Below, piece by piece: positions 1 to 13,000 of a stretch of 64,000 bases of DNA. The stretch lies in the NCBI GenBank assembly GCA_005656395.1, contig SRSI01000044.1, positions 434,001-498,000 on the forward strand, read 5' to 3'. Source of the DNA: Strongyloides papillosus (taxonomy: Eukaryota > Nematoda > Chromadorea > Rhabditida > Strongyloididae). Position numbers and translations under genes: made by a program. Under the pieces are notes generated by a model, which was given only the letters and a program-made list of their open reading frames with translations, was not told where the DNA came from and searched no databases. Positions within the stretch are counted from its first letter, which is position 1. Each line of letters starts with the position of its first letter.

Positions 1-3000
1 GTCATTTATTGGGATTTTAAAGTGATATGTTTTTTATCTATTTGTTTATACATTTGATCATCGAATTTTATTGAAAAATTTTATCAAATAGTTTCTTCTC
101 AAAAGTATTTATCAATACATAATTGATTCCTAGCTCCTCGAGGAAAAATAGATTATAATGAAGTTTTATTTGATAATTATGATTTAGAAATAAAATTTTT
201 TATAAACATGTTTATCAATATAGTAGAGAGTTTGAAAAACTAGAGATTGTTATAATACTAATGCAAAAAATTTTTGGATTAGTTTTGTGATGCAATGCAA
301 ATAATATTTTCATATTCGTCTAAAGTCTCAAATTTATAACCAAAATTTGACTATTTGTATTAATGAAATATCCCGCTTCGCAGTTTATGAAAATTAAAGT
401 TTATGATTTTTGTGGAGGACTGTTTTTCATAGTACTCACTATTGAAAAAAGTCGGAAAATTATGATTTTCATTACAGAGAAACCTCAAATAATCATATTG
501 GTTCAGTAAATTATAAAAAAATCTTCTTTAACCTCAGAGAATTGTGGTTAATATAAATTTATTGAATAATCCTTTAATTATTTTTAAGTGCTTTTACTAG
601 TTTAAATTTTTGCGAAGTGGTACCAATAGTTATTAAAATTATCACTTTTAATTAAAGTTGTCATTAAGTACATCAAATAAAGGAACAGATTATGATAGCA
701 TTACTTCCCTGTAGAGGTAAAGAAATTAATAATAATGAGGATAATAATGTATTTTGGATTGCAAAACTATACGATTTAACACGTTAATAAATCTTTCATC
801 TCAATTAATAAATTTATTTTCAGAAGTATAATAAAAATTACAATAAAGATTAAGTGTATCTTATTCTAGATAAGGTTAGCTATAATGAGACTATTTTTTT
901 AAAGTTCAAAGTTAGGTACACTAAATAAATGATAAAAAAACACAAACAGGATATTATTGAAGATGTGCTTAATATTTTTATCAGAAATTAATTACAATTA
1001 TTTAAAAAGCAACTACAGTTAACATATAGTGAATCATTTAACGCCATAAAAATTAATTAATGATCAAACACATTATTTCAATGAATTTAATGTAATTCAA
1101 TGTCTTCAATCAAAATCTACAAGAAATCAAAAATTTTACCAAAACAAACTGTTCTTTCAAAATAAGGACACCTAAATTTTTAAATGAATCATCTCACTTT
1201 TTTTTGGTGTTTTTGTGCTAATTTATGATATTTATGTTTAATTATAAATTATTTTACTATAATAAAAAAATATACATTAAGAAAAATATTCTTTTTTACT
1301 AAAATACAAAAATCGCAAAGATTAGAATAATTGTAGTTTGTGTTTTGATTTATAGTTTATTTCTTAAAAAATATCCTAACTTTGATAAATTTATTTTTTA
1401 TTTTTGAAAAACTTTTTGGTTGTGTGTAGAAATATTTAAAAGATAGTTGAATTAATCTTAAGATAATGCTTATGATTGAAATGTAAGTAGCAATAGTTAT
1501 TTTAATAGATATGAAAATCTTCTAACTATTTTTGTGACTGCACAGTTAAAAAGAAGTATGATAACTCGTATATAAATTTTTTACTCAAAATTAAGGATCA
1601 CAAATATTTTAGTTATAAAATATTTACAGTATAAACTACTTCGAAGATTAAATAAACTTGATTTTAATATCCCGCAAACATTAAAAATATTTACTATTTG
1701 CTAATTTATATTAAGATTAACTCATAATATCTCTTTCTCCTATATTATTTAATTAATTAGAAATATTAATTTTGAAAGATGAGACCTATTGTTCTCAAAT
1801 TTAATAAAGATTTTTTTTCAAGAAAAAATAAGTTTTTAAAAAGGGGGGAAAAATTCTTTATAAATTAAATATAATGATTTAAACAAAAATTTTAATCTTT
1901 AAACAAAATTTTTTTTATTTTTATCCACCAATTACGTCAATAAATAATAATACGTTTATCTATGGATGAGGCATTCAACTATTTAAATTAAAAATATCTG
2001 TGGTCTGAGAACCTCACAATTTTTTTTATAATACGACAACGATTATGAATCTTTTTTTTTTATTAAAGCAAAGATTATGCATATGTTTTAATCTCTGACC
2101 ACAGTTTTTTTTAAATTTATAAATAGCTTTAAAAGTTTTATAATTGATAATAAAATTGTTTAATTAATGTTTATTTATTAGCATGAAAGGAAATATTTAT
2201 TTTTTAATAAGAGAATATGATTTATCAGGCATTCTATTCTAGTTAGTGTAATTTTTCTAATATTTCAAGGTTATTACAACTTAGTACTGTTTATTTGTTA
2301 ATTATCACAGCAATTTTGAACAATAGCCTACGTCTAGAATTCTCACAATATTCTTTGAATTCATCACCTCGATAATGAAAGGTTTATCTTTATCATATGA
2401 TAAAACAAAGATCATTTGTTTATAACATAAAACAAAATATGGTGTTTTAATTTATTGTTAGCATATGAAACTTTTTATTATTTTTTTGAGAAGTAGTTGT
2501 TGTTATCAAGAAAACTTTTATCAAAACAATATTTTTTCATGGATTTGAAACAGTTAATTGCATATAACATTAATTTTTTATTGTGAATAAACTACAATTT
2601 GTCATATTTTCCTGCAAATGGATAGTAAAATGTTAATAAAATTGAAAAAAAAACTTTTTATAATGCAATCTTTAAGAAAATTAATATAAATATCAATCTT
2701 TTGAATATTCATTTTTTAGAACTTTAACTCTTCACTATCAGTGATCCATACATAATGATTCATTATTATTTAACAGATATACTTTTAAATAAGTTATAAA
2801 TTGGAAAAAAATAATTTATCCAATTTTAATTTTTCTATCGTTATTAAGAATACGTGAACTGAATTTTTAATATGCTTTTTTTGTATTTAAAAGCTGATGA
2901 GCGGCAATGTTTTTTTTTAAATTCTGCAAAATACTACTATTTCAATTAAAAAATAAATAAGTATATAGTTAATGAAATAATCTATTTTAAAAACTCAAAT

Positions 3001-3478
3001 ATTTTTTGCCATCGCTGTATTTACTCATTTTATATAAATTTTAAAGCTAACTTTTTTTAAAATTAATAAAAATATATCTTTAATGGTTGATAGTCAAGAA
3101 TAAAAGTGAAATGATTTTAGAATAATTTTAAGAATGTTCTTAAAATATTATACTTAAATTTTTATTAATGCTAATTTTTATCAATATAAATTTTGTTATA
3201 AACAAAATGTAAAAAAATTGATATATATTAACAAAAAAAGACTGTTAGTCTTGTGTTTTGTGTGACATATATCCTGTAGGCTTTTGATTTCCATTTAAAA
3301 TAGTAATGCTATTTTTTAAAGGAGTAACTATGTGAAATAAAAAGATTACTACTCCATTAAAGATTGATAAAGAGCAGGTGAAAGATATCATATAAATATA
3401 TATTATCCCATATATATACTATTATTAATAAAAAAATGTAACAGTTTGTAAAATAATTTTTTTTCTTTCTTTTCCTTT
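1..3478. other. Intergenic, no convincing gene
   Basis: Very AT-rich DNA. The first 800 bases are slightly richer in GC and hold a 31-codon open frame at 692-787 (+) with protein-like composition but no family resemblance. A short inverted repeat lies at 1998-2104. From about 1300 onward I see only AT-rich sequence with stops in all frames. Confidence 0.6.
1998..2104. repeat. Short inverted repeat (13-bp arms)
   Basis: CTGTGGTCTGAGA at 1998-2010 pairs with TCTCTGACCACAG at 2092-2104, 12 of 13 positions, with an 81-nt AT-rich spacer. It is one of the few GC-containing motifs in this stretch. Chance or a relic of a hairpin element are both possible. Confidence 0.4.
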
Positions 3479-4027
3479 TCATTCAATAATGATAAATTGT
3501 TTTTTAAAAGATAAGTAAAACTCTTTATGTTGTTCAAAGATATCACGAATATTTGCTTTTGATGTATCAGGAATGTTGTGAATAATGTATTGATGATTAA
3601 TAATTGCCTTTAAATTATATCCACCATAGGTACATTCTTCAAAATTACAACTATATCTATTTATTCCAAAACGTTGCCATAATGCCCGTTTTATGTGATT
3701 ATGAACATCAGATATTGGTCCTTCCGTCATCGTTAGCATACACTTAAAACGTTTCCCTTTGTTTGGTGAAACAGAGGATGCCTTAATTAATGGTGTTTTT
3801 GGAGAACATTTTGGTGATGTTTTTGGTGATAATTTTGCTATAACCTTTGTTCCACCATTTTTTTGTCCCAATGATGAAGTTTGATTATTTTTTTCAGTCT
3901 TATTAAAAAAATCTTGACAAGCATTTCTTTCAGGTGTGGATTCTTTATTTATCCCAATTAAGGAATTTCTTTTGTTTTGTTCATTAAAAAGAGACATTAC
4001 ATTTTCTTCAATTTTAAATTTAGCCAT
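3479..4027 (-). CDS. Small C2H2-like zinc-finger protein
   Basis: A single-exon frame of 182 codons starting with the ATG at 4027. The N-terminal two thirds are polar and low in structure, with three Ser-Pro-Lys units around residues 67-77. The C-terminal part carries Cys127, Cys132, His145 and His150, which is a C-x4-C-x12-H-x4-H spacing typical of a C2H2-like finger; an upstream Cys96 with His109 and His111 could be a degenerate second finger. A role in nucleic-acid or protein binding is inferred from the finger only. The frame has clearly higher GC than the flanks, which supports it being coding. I do not recognise an orthologue. An overlapping hydrophobic frame just upstream is probably spurious. 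Confidence 0.65.
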   Translation of the reverse strand: MAKFKIEENVMSLFNEQNKRNSLIGINKESTPERNACQDFFNKTEKNNQTSSLGQKNGGTKVIAKLSPKTSPKCSPKTPLIKASSVSPNKGKRFKCMLTMTEGPISDVHNHIKRALWQRFGINRYSCNFEECTYGGYNLKAIINHQYIIHNIPDTSKANIRDIFEQHKEFYLSFKKQFIIIE

Positions 4028-6890
4028 ATTTTTTTATGTTTCGTAAGCTTAAGAAATTCTATTATAATTAAACCTATAATTAAATATATAATACGAATAA
4101 ATTTTTTAATAAACTTTGAATGAATAATCAAATATTTAAACTTGATAACAAATAAAGATAGGAAAAAAATAGTATAAAAATGATAAAATAAAAATTTAAA
4201 TAAGTATGATAAATCGTATATAGAATCTAATAAAGCATTTTCCATCATATTTATAATGTAATAAAAACAAAATCATTTAATTAAAATAAGGCAAGTGCAA
4301 AAAAGACTATCTTAGCATTTTAAATATATTATGCTCACCGTATGTATACATATAAATAATGAATCTTAACCTTAACATGTATAAACATATTTTTATTTAA
4401 GGAGGGAACTAAATATGATTTGAAGGAGGAAAATAGTTGTACATACATAAAATAAATTTTTTCTATCTCTTTTTTTCATTATAATTGGCATTATTAGTAT
4501 AAAAATGTAAAACATCCCCATTCTATCATATATTATTATTATATTTTTGGCACAATAAATAATAAAATTTAAAAATGTTTTAAAATGTGTAAATCATTAA
4601 AATATAATAAAAACATAAAAGGTACATTGGCTACTACTTTTGTTAGTACAAAAATAATGTCTGCGCATAAATTTAATAATAACAAAAAAAAGAATGTTAT
4701 ATGGAATAAAATGTATATATTTAAATGTTATCTTACGTAGCACTTATTTTTTTACTTGGGAAATAAATAACGCATATTTAAAAATATATTAATAAAAATA
4801 AATACGAAAAATTAATATTTCTAAATGGAAGATATAAGAAATTATATTAAAGATAAATAAATGATTTCAAGAATCTAATTTGATATAATACCATCCTATT
4901 ACATTCTCCATAGTTACTGATATTTATGAGGATCTAATTCCTCATTAGTACTAGTTTATGCCATATTAACCTTTTTAATTACTAGCTTATATTAACTTTC
5001 ATTTACTATCACTGATAATTAATAAACATCAAAAAAGATATAGCTTATAGTGTAAAATAACTAAATAAAATACTTTCAGTCTTTCTTTTCTATAAACAAT
5101 TTTTAAATTGAAAGTTCTTCTTTTTTACCATTTTTTGGAAACAAAATAATTAACAACAAAATATATTCTTATATATTAACAAATAATAAAATTTGATCAT
5201 TTGACAATTTCTAGAAATGCATGTTAACAAAATCCTGCAAATTAGCAAAAATTTATTATTCCTTGAAAGAATTCTCACTCCTTAATTAGTATGCTCAAGA
5301 AATGAACTTTTTCTATTCCCAAAAAACAAACATACTTTTAGTTATAAAAAACTTTTCCAGATTATGTGAAAAAAAAGTGTTAAAAGATCTTTTGGTCGTC
5401 AAATAAAATTAAAAAAAATAACAAAGATTAACAAAAAAATATAATATTAAATTTTTATTTCCACTTTTTTTTAAACAAAAATACATTAATCTTGAACGAT
5501 ATATTATAGTATAAGTCTAGTACATTGTATACACATTAAACTTGAATAATGTATATTTATACCATATGTCTACTAGCTTTTTTTTAATATAGCATTATGG
5601 TTAACAAAAAAATTTTTTTTATTAATAAAATTAAATAGGGAAGAAAAATACTTGCTTCACCAGAAAGATGGAAAATACACGTTATTTATAATTTTAATTT
5701 AACTTTATTTTACCAATACTTTAAAAAACTTTTGTACTTTAAATCTGAAAAAATTCATAATGTTAGTATGATAGTTAAAATTAATTAAAAATTTTACCAC
5801 ATTTAATACATTATATTTTTTTTCTATCTCAAAGTCTCACTTTATAAAATAATATTTCTGCCATAACATGGGTAATTTTGTCTATTAAATAATAAACAAA
5901 AAAAATACAATTCTAAACAAAAGAGTTTTTGAATTATTACATTAAAAATTTTTTCCTCATTTATCACATCCTCTATACAATATGGTTTTAGGAAGGCAAA
6001 AAAAAATTAATTTAGAAAGATTACTTTAATTGCATATTATATTTTGTAAAAGAAAAAGATAATTTTAAATTATTATTACATCCTCTCTTTTAAATGTAAA
6101 TCATATTTCTTTGTCAATAAAATAATATAAAATCATTTTAAAAAATCATTTTATTCATATATGACTATATAATAATGAAATGTCCAATAAAAATTTTTAT
6201 CGATAATAAATTCTAGTAGAAAAGAAATATAGATATTATTTTCAATTATAAAATGTTTAATAAATAATTTAACATAACTTGGAAAAATATTATTATCTTA
6301 TTCAGATTGTATAAAAAGTTTTTTTACAACTTTTTTTTAACCATATTTATCTTATGTGCTTTAAATGAAGTTTATTTTAAATATTGTGTAAATATAAGAA
6401 TTTCTTTATATTTATAATATACTTATTTGTATCTTTAAAACATTTTGGAAATAATAAAAAATTAAAAAATAAATTAATTTACATCTTTAATTAATGATCC
6501 CATATGAAATATAAGAATATAATTTTATGTGCATTACCATTCCCTCAGATATCATTTAATTTTCCATTCTATCTCTCTCCAAACAATCAAAATTTATAAA
6601 AAAAATTAGCTATTTCAAAGATCTAAATATAACTCTTATGTTAAACGAATTTAAACAATATCAAAATGTATATTAAAAAAATTATTAATATATTTCGTTA
6701 ATTTTATGACCATTATATAAGCAATATTATTCTTTCCTTTTCTTATTTACCCTTCCAACCAAGAGGTTCGTTTTTTGCATATTATATAATTGCTTTTGGT
6801 ATGATGTTGTTACAACTAAATCATCATATTTTTATTAAATTTTTTATTCAAATCATTCTACCACATTTTTTTCCTATATTCTAGTGATTA
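4028..6890. other. Intergenic, nothing recognised
   Basis: About 2.9 kb of AT-rich DNA between divergently placed genes. It should contain the promoters of the zinc-finger gene (left) and the CoA-transferase gene (right), but I see no distinct element. Confidence 0.6.
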
Positions 6891-6904
6891 TTTTTCATTT
6901 CTAG
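6891..6904 (+). other. Probable trans-splice acceptor
   Basis: A T-rich tract ending in TTTCTAG lies 2 nt before the start codon at 6907. A 3' splice site so close to the ATG with no upstream exon is the expected form of a spliced-leader acceptor in nematodes. Confidence 0.55.
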
Positions 6905-6906
6905 AC

Positions 6907-8387
6907 ATGTTCAACTCAAGATTATTATCTACCACGTTCAAAAGAACCTTCTACAATGCCCAAATACCTAAGGGTGATCTTAGAGTCCTAAATGTTCCAC
7001 ATGGAAAATTTGAAAACTCCAAATACACTACCTATGATGATGCTATGAGATTTATCCAAAATAATATGAAATTGTACTCTCAAGCTGCATCTCTTTCACC
7101 AACTCCATTATGGGATGCATTAGTTAAAAGGATTGATAGTGCAAATTTGAGTGGTCTTGAAATCCAACATATCATCACTATGGGAAATGTACCATGGTTA
7201 AATGAAAATTACTACGGTATATTTTATTATTTTGCAATTTATAATAACATAAGAAATTTTCCTTCTAATATATTTTAGATAAAATAAGGTCAAACTCTCT
7301 ATTTTTATGCAAAAATATTCGTAAGCATGTTGAGATAGGAAAAGCTGACTATATTCCAATATTTTTATCACAAATGCCTCAGATGTTTAGTCAGATGAAG
7401 AAGAAATTTGACGTTTCATTTGTAGCGTGTTCAAAACCTGATAGACACGGTTTTGTATCGATATCATTGTCCGTTGACTGTACATTAGGTGCCTTAAGAA
7501 ACTCAAAACATATAATTGGTCTCTGTTCTGATCAGGTACCAAAGATATATGGTGATTCAATGATACACGCCTCACAATTTTCAGCTCTCATTGAGGATAA
7601 TACTTATAAGCCATATGAAATGCCAAATGCTAAGTTAGACATGAATGGTCCTGAGGCAAAGATTGGTAAGATTATTGCTGAAAATTTAATTGATGATGGA
7701 GCAACTCTTCAACTTGGTATTGGAGCTATTCCAGATTTTGTTTGTAGTTATTTAAAAAATCATAAAGATTTAGGTATTCATACAGAGTTAATGTGTTCAG
7801 GGGCTTCTGAGTTAATTGAGAGTGGTGTTATTACGGGATCGAAAAAACATGTCGATGTAGGAAAACATGTTACATCATTCATCTGTGGTAATAGACGTTT
7901 ATTTGATTTTGTTGATGAAAATCCTAATTTTGTTATGAAATGTGCTAGTTATACAAATAATGTTGAAGTTGTAGCTAAGCAACCAAAGATGACGTGTATA
8001 AATTCTGGTATTGAAATTGATTTAACGGGACAAATAGTTTCAGAATCAATTGGAACAAAATTTTATTCAGGTTTTGGTGGTCAAGTTGATTTTATAACAG
8101 GATCAGGTATGGCATATGATAATCAAGGTAAAGCTGTAATAGCTATGACATCAAGAACCCCCAAAGGTAAATCAAAAATCGTTGCAACACTAACAAATGG
8201 TTCTGGTGTCGTGACAACAAGAGCACATGTAAAATATTTTGTAACAGAGTATGGTATTGCTAATTTATTTGGTAAAAGTGCAAGACAAAGAGCTTATGAG
8301 CTAATACAAATTTCTCATCCGGATGATCGTGAGGAACTTGAAAAAAAGGCATTTGAAAGATTTAGAGTTATGCCATCTAAAGATTAG
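6907..8387 (+). CDS. acer-1: Mitochondrial acetyl-CoA hydrolase/CoA-transferase
   Basis: Two exons, 6907-7216 and 7279-8387, joined over a 62-nt GT-AG intron in phase 1; the product is 472 aa, the usual family length. It belongs to the acetyl-CoA hydrolase / 4-hydroxybutyrate CoA-transferase family (family I CoA transferases), which hydrolyse acetyl-CoA or move CoA between short acyl groups. Visible family blocks are GKADYIPIFLS (just after the splice), GIGAIPD, EIDLTGQ, GFGGQVDF and the C-terminal TEYGIANL. The N-terminus is Ser/Thr/Arg-rich and low in acid, consistent with a mitochondrial targeting peptide. The splice restores the frame exactly and creates the conserved GKADYIP block, so the intron is well supported. 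The symbol is by analogy with the C. elegans single-copy homologue. Substrate preference cannot be read from sequence. Confidence 0.92.
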
Positions 8388-10026
8388 ATGTTTACTTTAT
8401 CCTTTTCATGTGATATATCGAAATGTAATTTTTTTTATCATTTAGAATGTTTTTAAATATGACGTATAAGAGGATTTTATTTTTATTTAAAACTTATAAA
8501 TATCTATATATATTTTATTAATAAATAATGAATTCCTGAATTATAGAGTAGAGAAATTAAAAAACTAATTATTTTTTACCATCAAATTTCATAGCATATC
8601 TTTTTATGCATTTGTGAAAGTGCCATTTAGTGTGATTAAAAGTCAAGAAGTAGTGAATAGTTTTTTCCTGAAAAATATTATGACCAATGGGAAAAAATAA
8701 TTAATATGTACTTGAAATTGTAAATAACTTTTAATCTTTAATATATTCTTGGTTTTAGGAAATTAACTAAAAATAGACCATGGAAAATGAAATTTTCTAT
8801 GAACAATTTTTTAACTACAAATTAGGCAGTCTTTTTTTTGGCATAATTATGTGTGTTTTAATGTTAATTTTTAGTTTTTATTTAAACAAATATATAAAGT
8901 TTAGTTATTATCATAAAATATATGAATGTTTTAATTAACATCATTAGAGGTGGATGTTGCTAGGAAATTAGTTTTTTTTACAATTTTGTAACAGCTGGTA
9001 GTAGGGAATAGATTTAATGGTAATTTTTTTAGAAAGGTTATTTTTTAATAGGTATGTACTTTGGAGTTTCCAAGATGATGAATATTAAAAATCATAAAGA
9101 AAAATATTAATATATCGTTTTAAATTATTTTTGATTGATATTATATAGAGATATCAATTATAAAGAGGATTTTGTAGACTTTTAAAATGATATTTTATTG
9201 TATTTTCTCGGAATATTACGGAAATAATTACTAATACATGAAAATATTGGCATACTCATAGAATTTTAACTTATATTACTATTTTTAATTTACATTTTTC
9301 AATGATATAAAGTTTTTATTCTTTAAAAACTTGTTTCACGTTATTTTTGCAATAAATAAAACATTTTTTAGGCCTAATCATTTTAAAAAGTGAATTTCAT
9401 AGAAAATACAATACAGTATGTTTATTAAAAATATTAAATCTATATAAAGATGAGTATTTATTTTCCATTAATATTCAATTTTGAAACTTTTCTTTAGAAA
9501 TTAACTATTTTATACAAGAGAAAACTAAGTAAAAAAATAATAAAACACAAAAAAAACGGCGAAAACGAAATAATTTATAACAGTGGTAAAAAAAATTACT
9601 TTATCCATACAAAAAAAACATATACATATATATATTTATAATGATAAAATTAATTATTTTTTCCATACTTCTAAATAATAAATGGTTAAATAATGCCAAA
9701 ATTACAGGTACATGGTATTTTTCATTTTTATATAAAAAATATAAAAATCAAATTAGATAGATTTTGATGATGGATTATTGAGAAAAATTGAATTTATAAC
9801 TTTAGATGATTGAACCCAAATCACAAAAATAATAATTAATTTTGCGATATTGCTTTTTTTTACAATGACTAGTAGTAGGTTTCAATCAATGTACACAATA
9901 AAGATGTTATATTATTTTAACAAATTGTTAATAATCTTATTATAACCTATTGTTCCTTTTCAAAAATGTTTCATTGTAATATTTTATTTTAAAAATTTAT
10001 GTATATATATACTTTTTTTTGTCATA
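8388..10026. other. Intergenic between convergent genes
   Basis: About 1.6 kb between the 3' ends of the CoA-transferase gene (+) and the acetyl-CoA carboxylase gene (-). It should hold both 3' UTRs. I see no further gene or repeat. Confidence 0.6.
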
Positions 10027-13000
10027 TTATTGACTTAGTAATGTTAACAATTCATTTTTCTCTGACTCGCTTAATGTATTTGTAAGTAAAATATTTTTTA
10101 AGGTACTCATTACAGCATTCGACGGCATCTGCCTCATAAGATTACTCATCTGTCCAACTTGTTTTTCTACACTTGAATCATTTAACTTTTCTGCGACATT
10201 CTGAACAACACGTCCTAAAGAGGCATCTTTAATGTATGCCAAAAATTCTGATGTTTCTGATTCGAAAAATTGGTACAAATTTTTGACATCTGATATGTTT
10301 CCAAATTTATAACTAATGTAGTTGTTGGCAAATTCAATTCCTTGTCCTAACTCCTCTAATCCAATAAGTTTATCTTCACCATTATGAATGACATTTTTAA
10401 CAAACATCTTTGCCATTCTATTTATTGCTATCTCTTTACACAAATAATTATAAAAATAATTTCTAGCATTTTTAAGAGGTACAACGTCATGAATGGCATT
10501 TTGTCTCATTAATCTTACTGTTGTATCATGCATATCAGCAAATTTAACACTAGCAGTTTTATACACTGGTTTCAAAAATTCTCTTCTACTTTTAATCTCA
10601 CCTAAAATTTCTCCTTTCTTTGATTGTAAATCACCATTCAATGCTATATCCTCTAGTTGTTGATTTAACTCTTTTAATTTAAAGTCATACTTATCCATAA
10701 ATGCAAACAAATCTTTATCACGGAATTTAATTTCACATATACCTTCTGGTTCCAATACTCCTCCTCTAGATTCTGGATCAGCAAACATTTTAATGCAATT
10801 TTTATTTATATTTGTATCAACTACAGCCCATGCACCTCCACGTAACTCTCCGTATGGTGGGATGTAAACAATAACAGGTTGAGTGTAAGCATGTAATGCA
10901 TCTACAATACATGCTCCAAACTTCAATATCATCTCAAACATATCTTTTTGCCCACCACTGAACCCACGAATATTAGCAATCATTATAAGTGGAAGGTTCT
11001 CTTTATTAAAATCATTAATAGCTTCTGCTGTCTTATAAGCTGAATCTGGATACCATACTTGTCCTGCTTGCATAACAACTTTAGATTGTGAATCAGCTGT
11101 TGCTGGATCTGCAGGAATTTCACATTCAACAGTTCTTGTCTCAACAGCAACAACTCCAACTTGAAGACCACATAATCTAGCTCTACCAGCAATAATTGTT
11201 TTAGCCCATCCAGCCATAATTTCATCGAATGAATTTGTGTCAAATATTCCAAAATCAATAGAATTATCCAGTAATTTTCTTGTATCATATGGAGCTTTTG
11301 TTGCCCTAAAACCAACCATACGTTCTTTATTGTCAGGATGAAGTAATGATCTTGGGATAAGTATATCTTTTTTGGTTGGACAATATGAAATCCAATTAAG
11401 TATTTTCTTTAAACCATCTGAATCATTTCTAGCAACAGTATGTGATACACCATTATTATACATGATTTGTGTTCCACCTAATTGTCCATTGGAACTATAA
11501 ATTTCCCTACCAAGTAATGAATTTAGAGCTGGTGCACCAGTTAAAATTAAATGTGAATTTTCGACTTGACATATACGTCGGCACAACCTTGCAGCATATG
11601 CACCAATACCTACAGCACGTGCTGTAACCAAACAATATGTGGGTACACAATTGTATGCTTCACTAGTCTCACCAGCAATTAAACCTGATCCAACAAGATT
11701 CTCAACACCAATATCGTTTTCCTTTCCAACGACAGCTTCAAGATATCTAACGTTATCTTTAGTTGAGTATTTAACTTGTGACCAGACATCTTCTGAACAT
11801 TCATCAAGTGTCAAACCTGTATAACCATCCTCTGGTTTATCTTCATTAATCCATTGTATTTTTAGGTGTTTCTTGACATCCTCGGCAAATCCAATACGAG
11901 CACCAGAGTTAGCTGATATATAAATTCTTGGTAAATTATGTTTACGTGAATATTCTGAAGCTTTAGCATATACTGTGTGTTCCTTCATTGAGAATGAACC
12001 CATTTTGTATGTTATATCATTAGCAATAACAACAATCTTTAATGGTTCAAGATAACATTCTGGAGTATATATATCAATTTCCCATGCAATCATTCCAACA
12101 TTATTTAAAGCATTTAATGCTCTATCTTGAAGAATCTTCTCATCAGTACATTTCTCAAGAACATTTTTATCATTTAATATCAATTCATAGGCTTTCAAAA
12201 GTGAACGAGCACTGAAATTTTGAACTTTCATATTCCTAGCAATAGCCATATCTTCTAGAGCTTGAATATATCCAATAATATTTGAAGATTTAAGTTCACG
12301 CCATCTTTCAAAGTTAGCATGTGCCAAGACACCAGGAATATCATAGACGTAAGTTGTATTTAGTTTACTTGCCATAAATCTTTTTCTTTGTAATGTAGCA
12401 TTTTCAATGATACGATGTTCCTGAAGGAAATATTTATTATTTTGGAAGATTGTAATATCTAATGGGACAACTTTCTCTAAATCTTTAGGAATGAGATTTC
12501 CATCTCTGTCAACAATATAGAAACATTGATCACTTGATAGAGTACTAATAAAATTGTAATAGACAAATTTTCCAATAACCCATTGATTTTGAGTAAATTT
12601 ATATGATTGATCATTATTATCTTTTAATGGTACAGAGAAGTTAAGAACAATCTCTACTTCAGTAACCTTAGATTTACATAAAACATCATAATTATTGTTA
12701 ATAGCATTCTTGAAGGCCAAACCAAATAATGAGAATATTCTATTCTTATACATTTCATCATTTTCATTACTATTTTTTGACCCCAACAATAATTGTTTTT
12801 CCATATTCATACATATAAAGATATGATTACATGCAACAGTTGTTACTTGAGCCTTATCTTTGAAAGCATTGATTCTTATCTCTCCAGAGAGAGAATTAAC
12901 AATGTCACTTAATTTGGTTGTTAAATTACTTATAATGGTCTTTGAATTACCAATTGAATCTGAGAAGAGATTGTTAATAAGGTGACGGGCAAAGTATCTT

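Noticed and set aside
2305..2330. Resemblance to a mir-2-type seed (ATCACAG)
   Set aside because: No hairpin partner nearby and the rest of the sequence differs.
3997..4248. 83-codon hydrophobic minus-strand frame overlapping the zinc-finger start
   Set aside because: Its residues are almost all Ile, Leu, Phe, Tyr and Lys, as AT-rich noncoding DNA gives, and it overlaps a better gene.
10983..11315. 110-codon frame inside the carboxylase exon
   Set aside because: It is an off-frame shadow of the acetyl-CoA carboxylase coding sequence.
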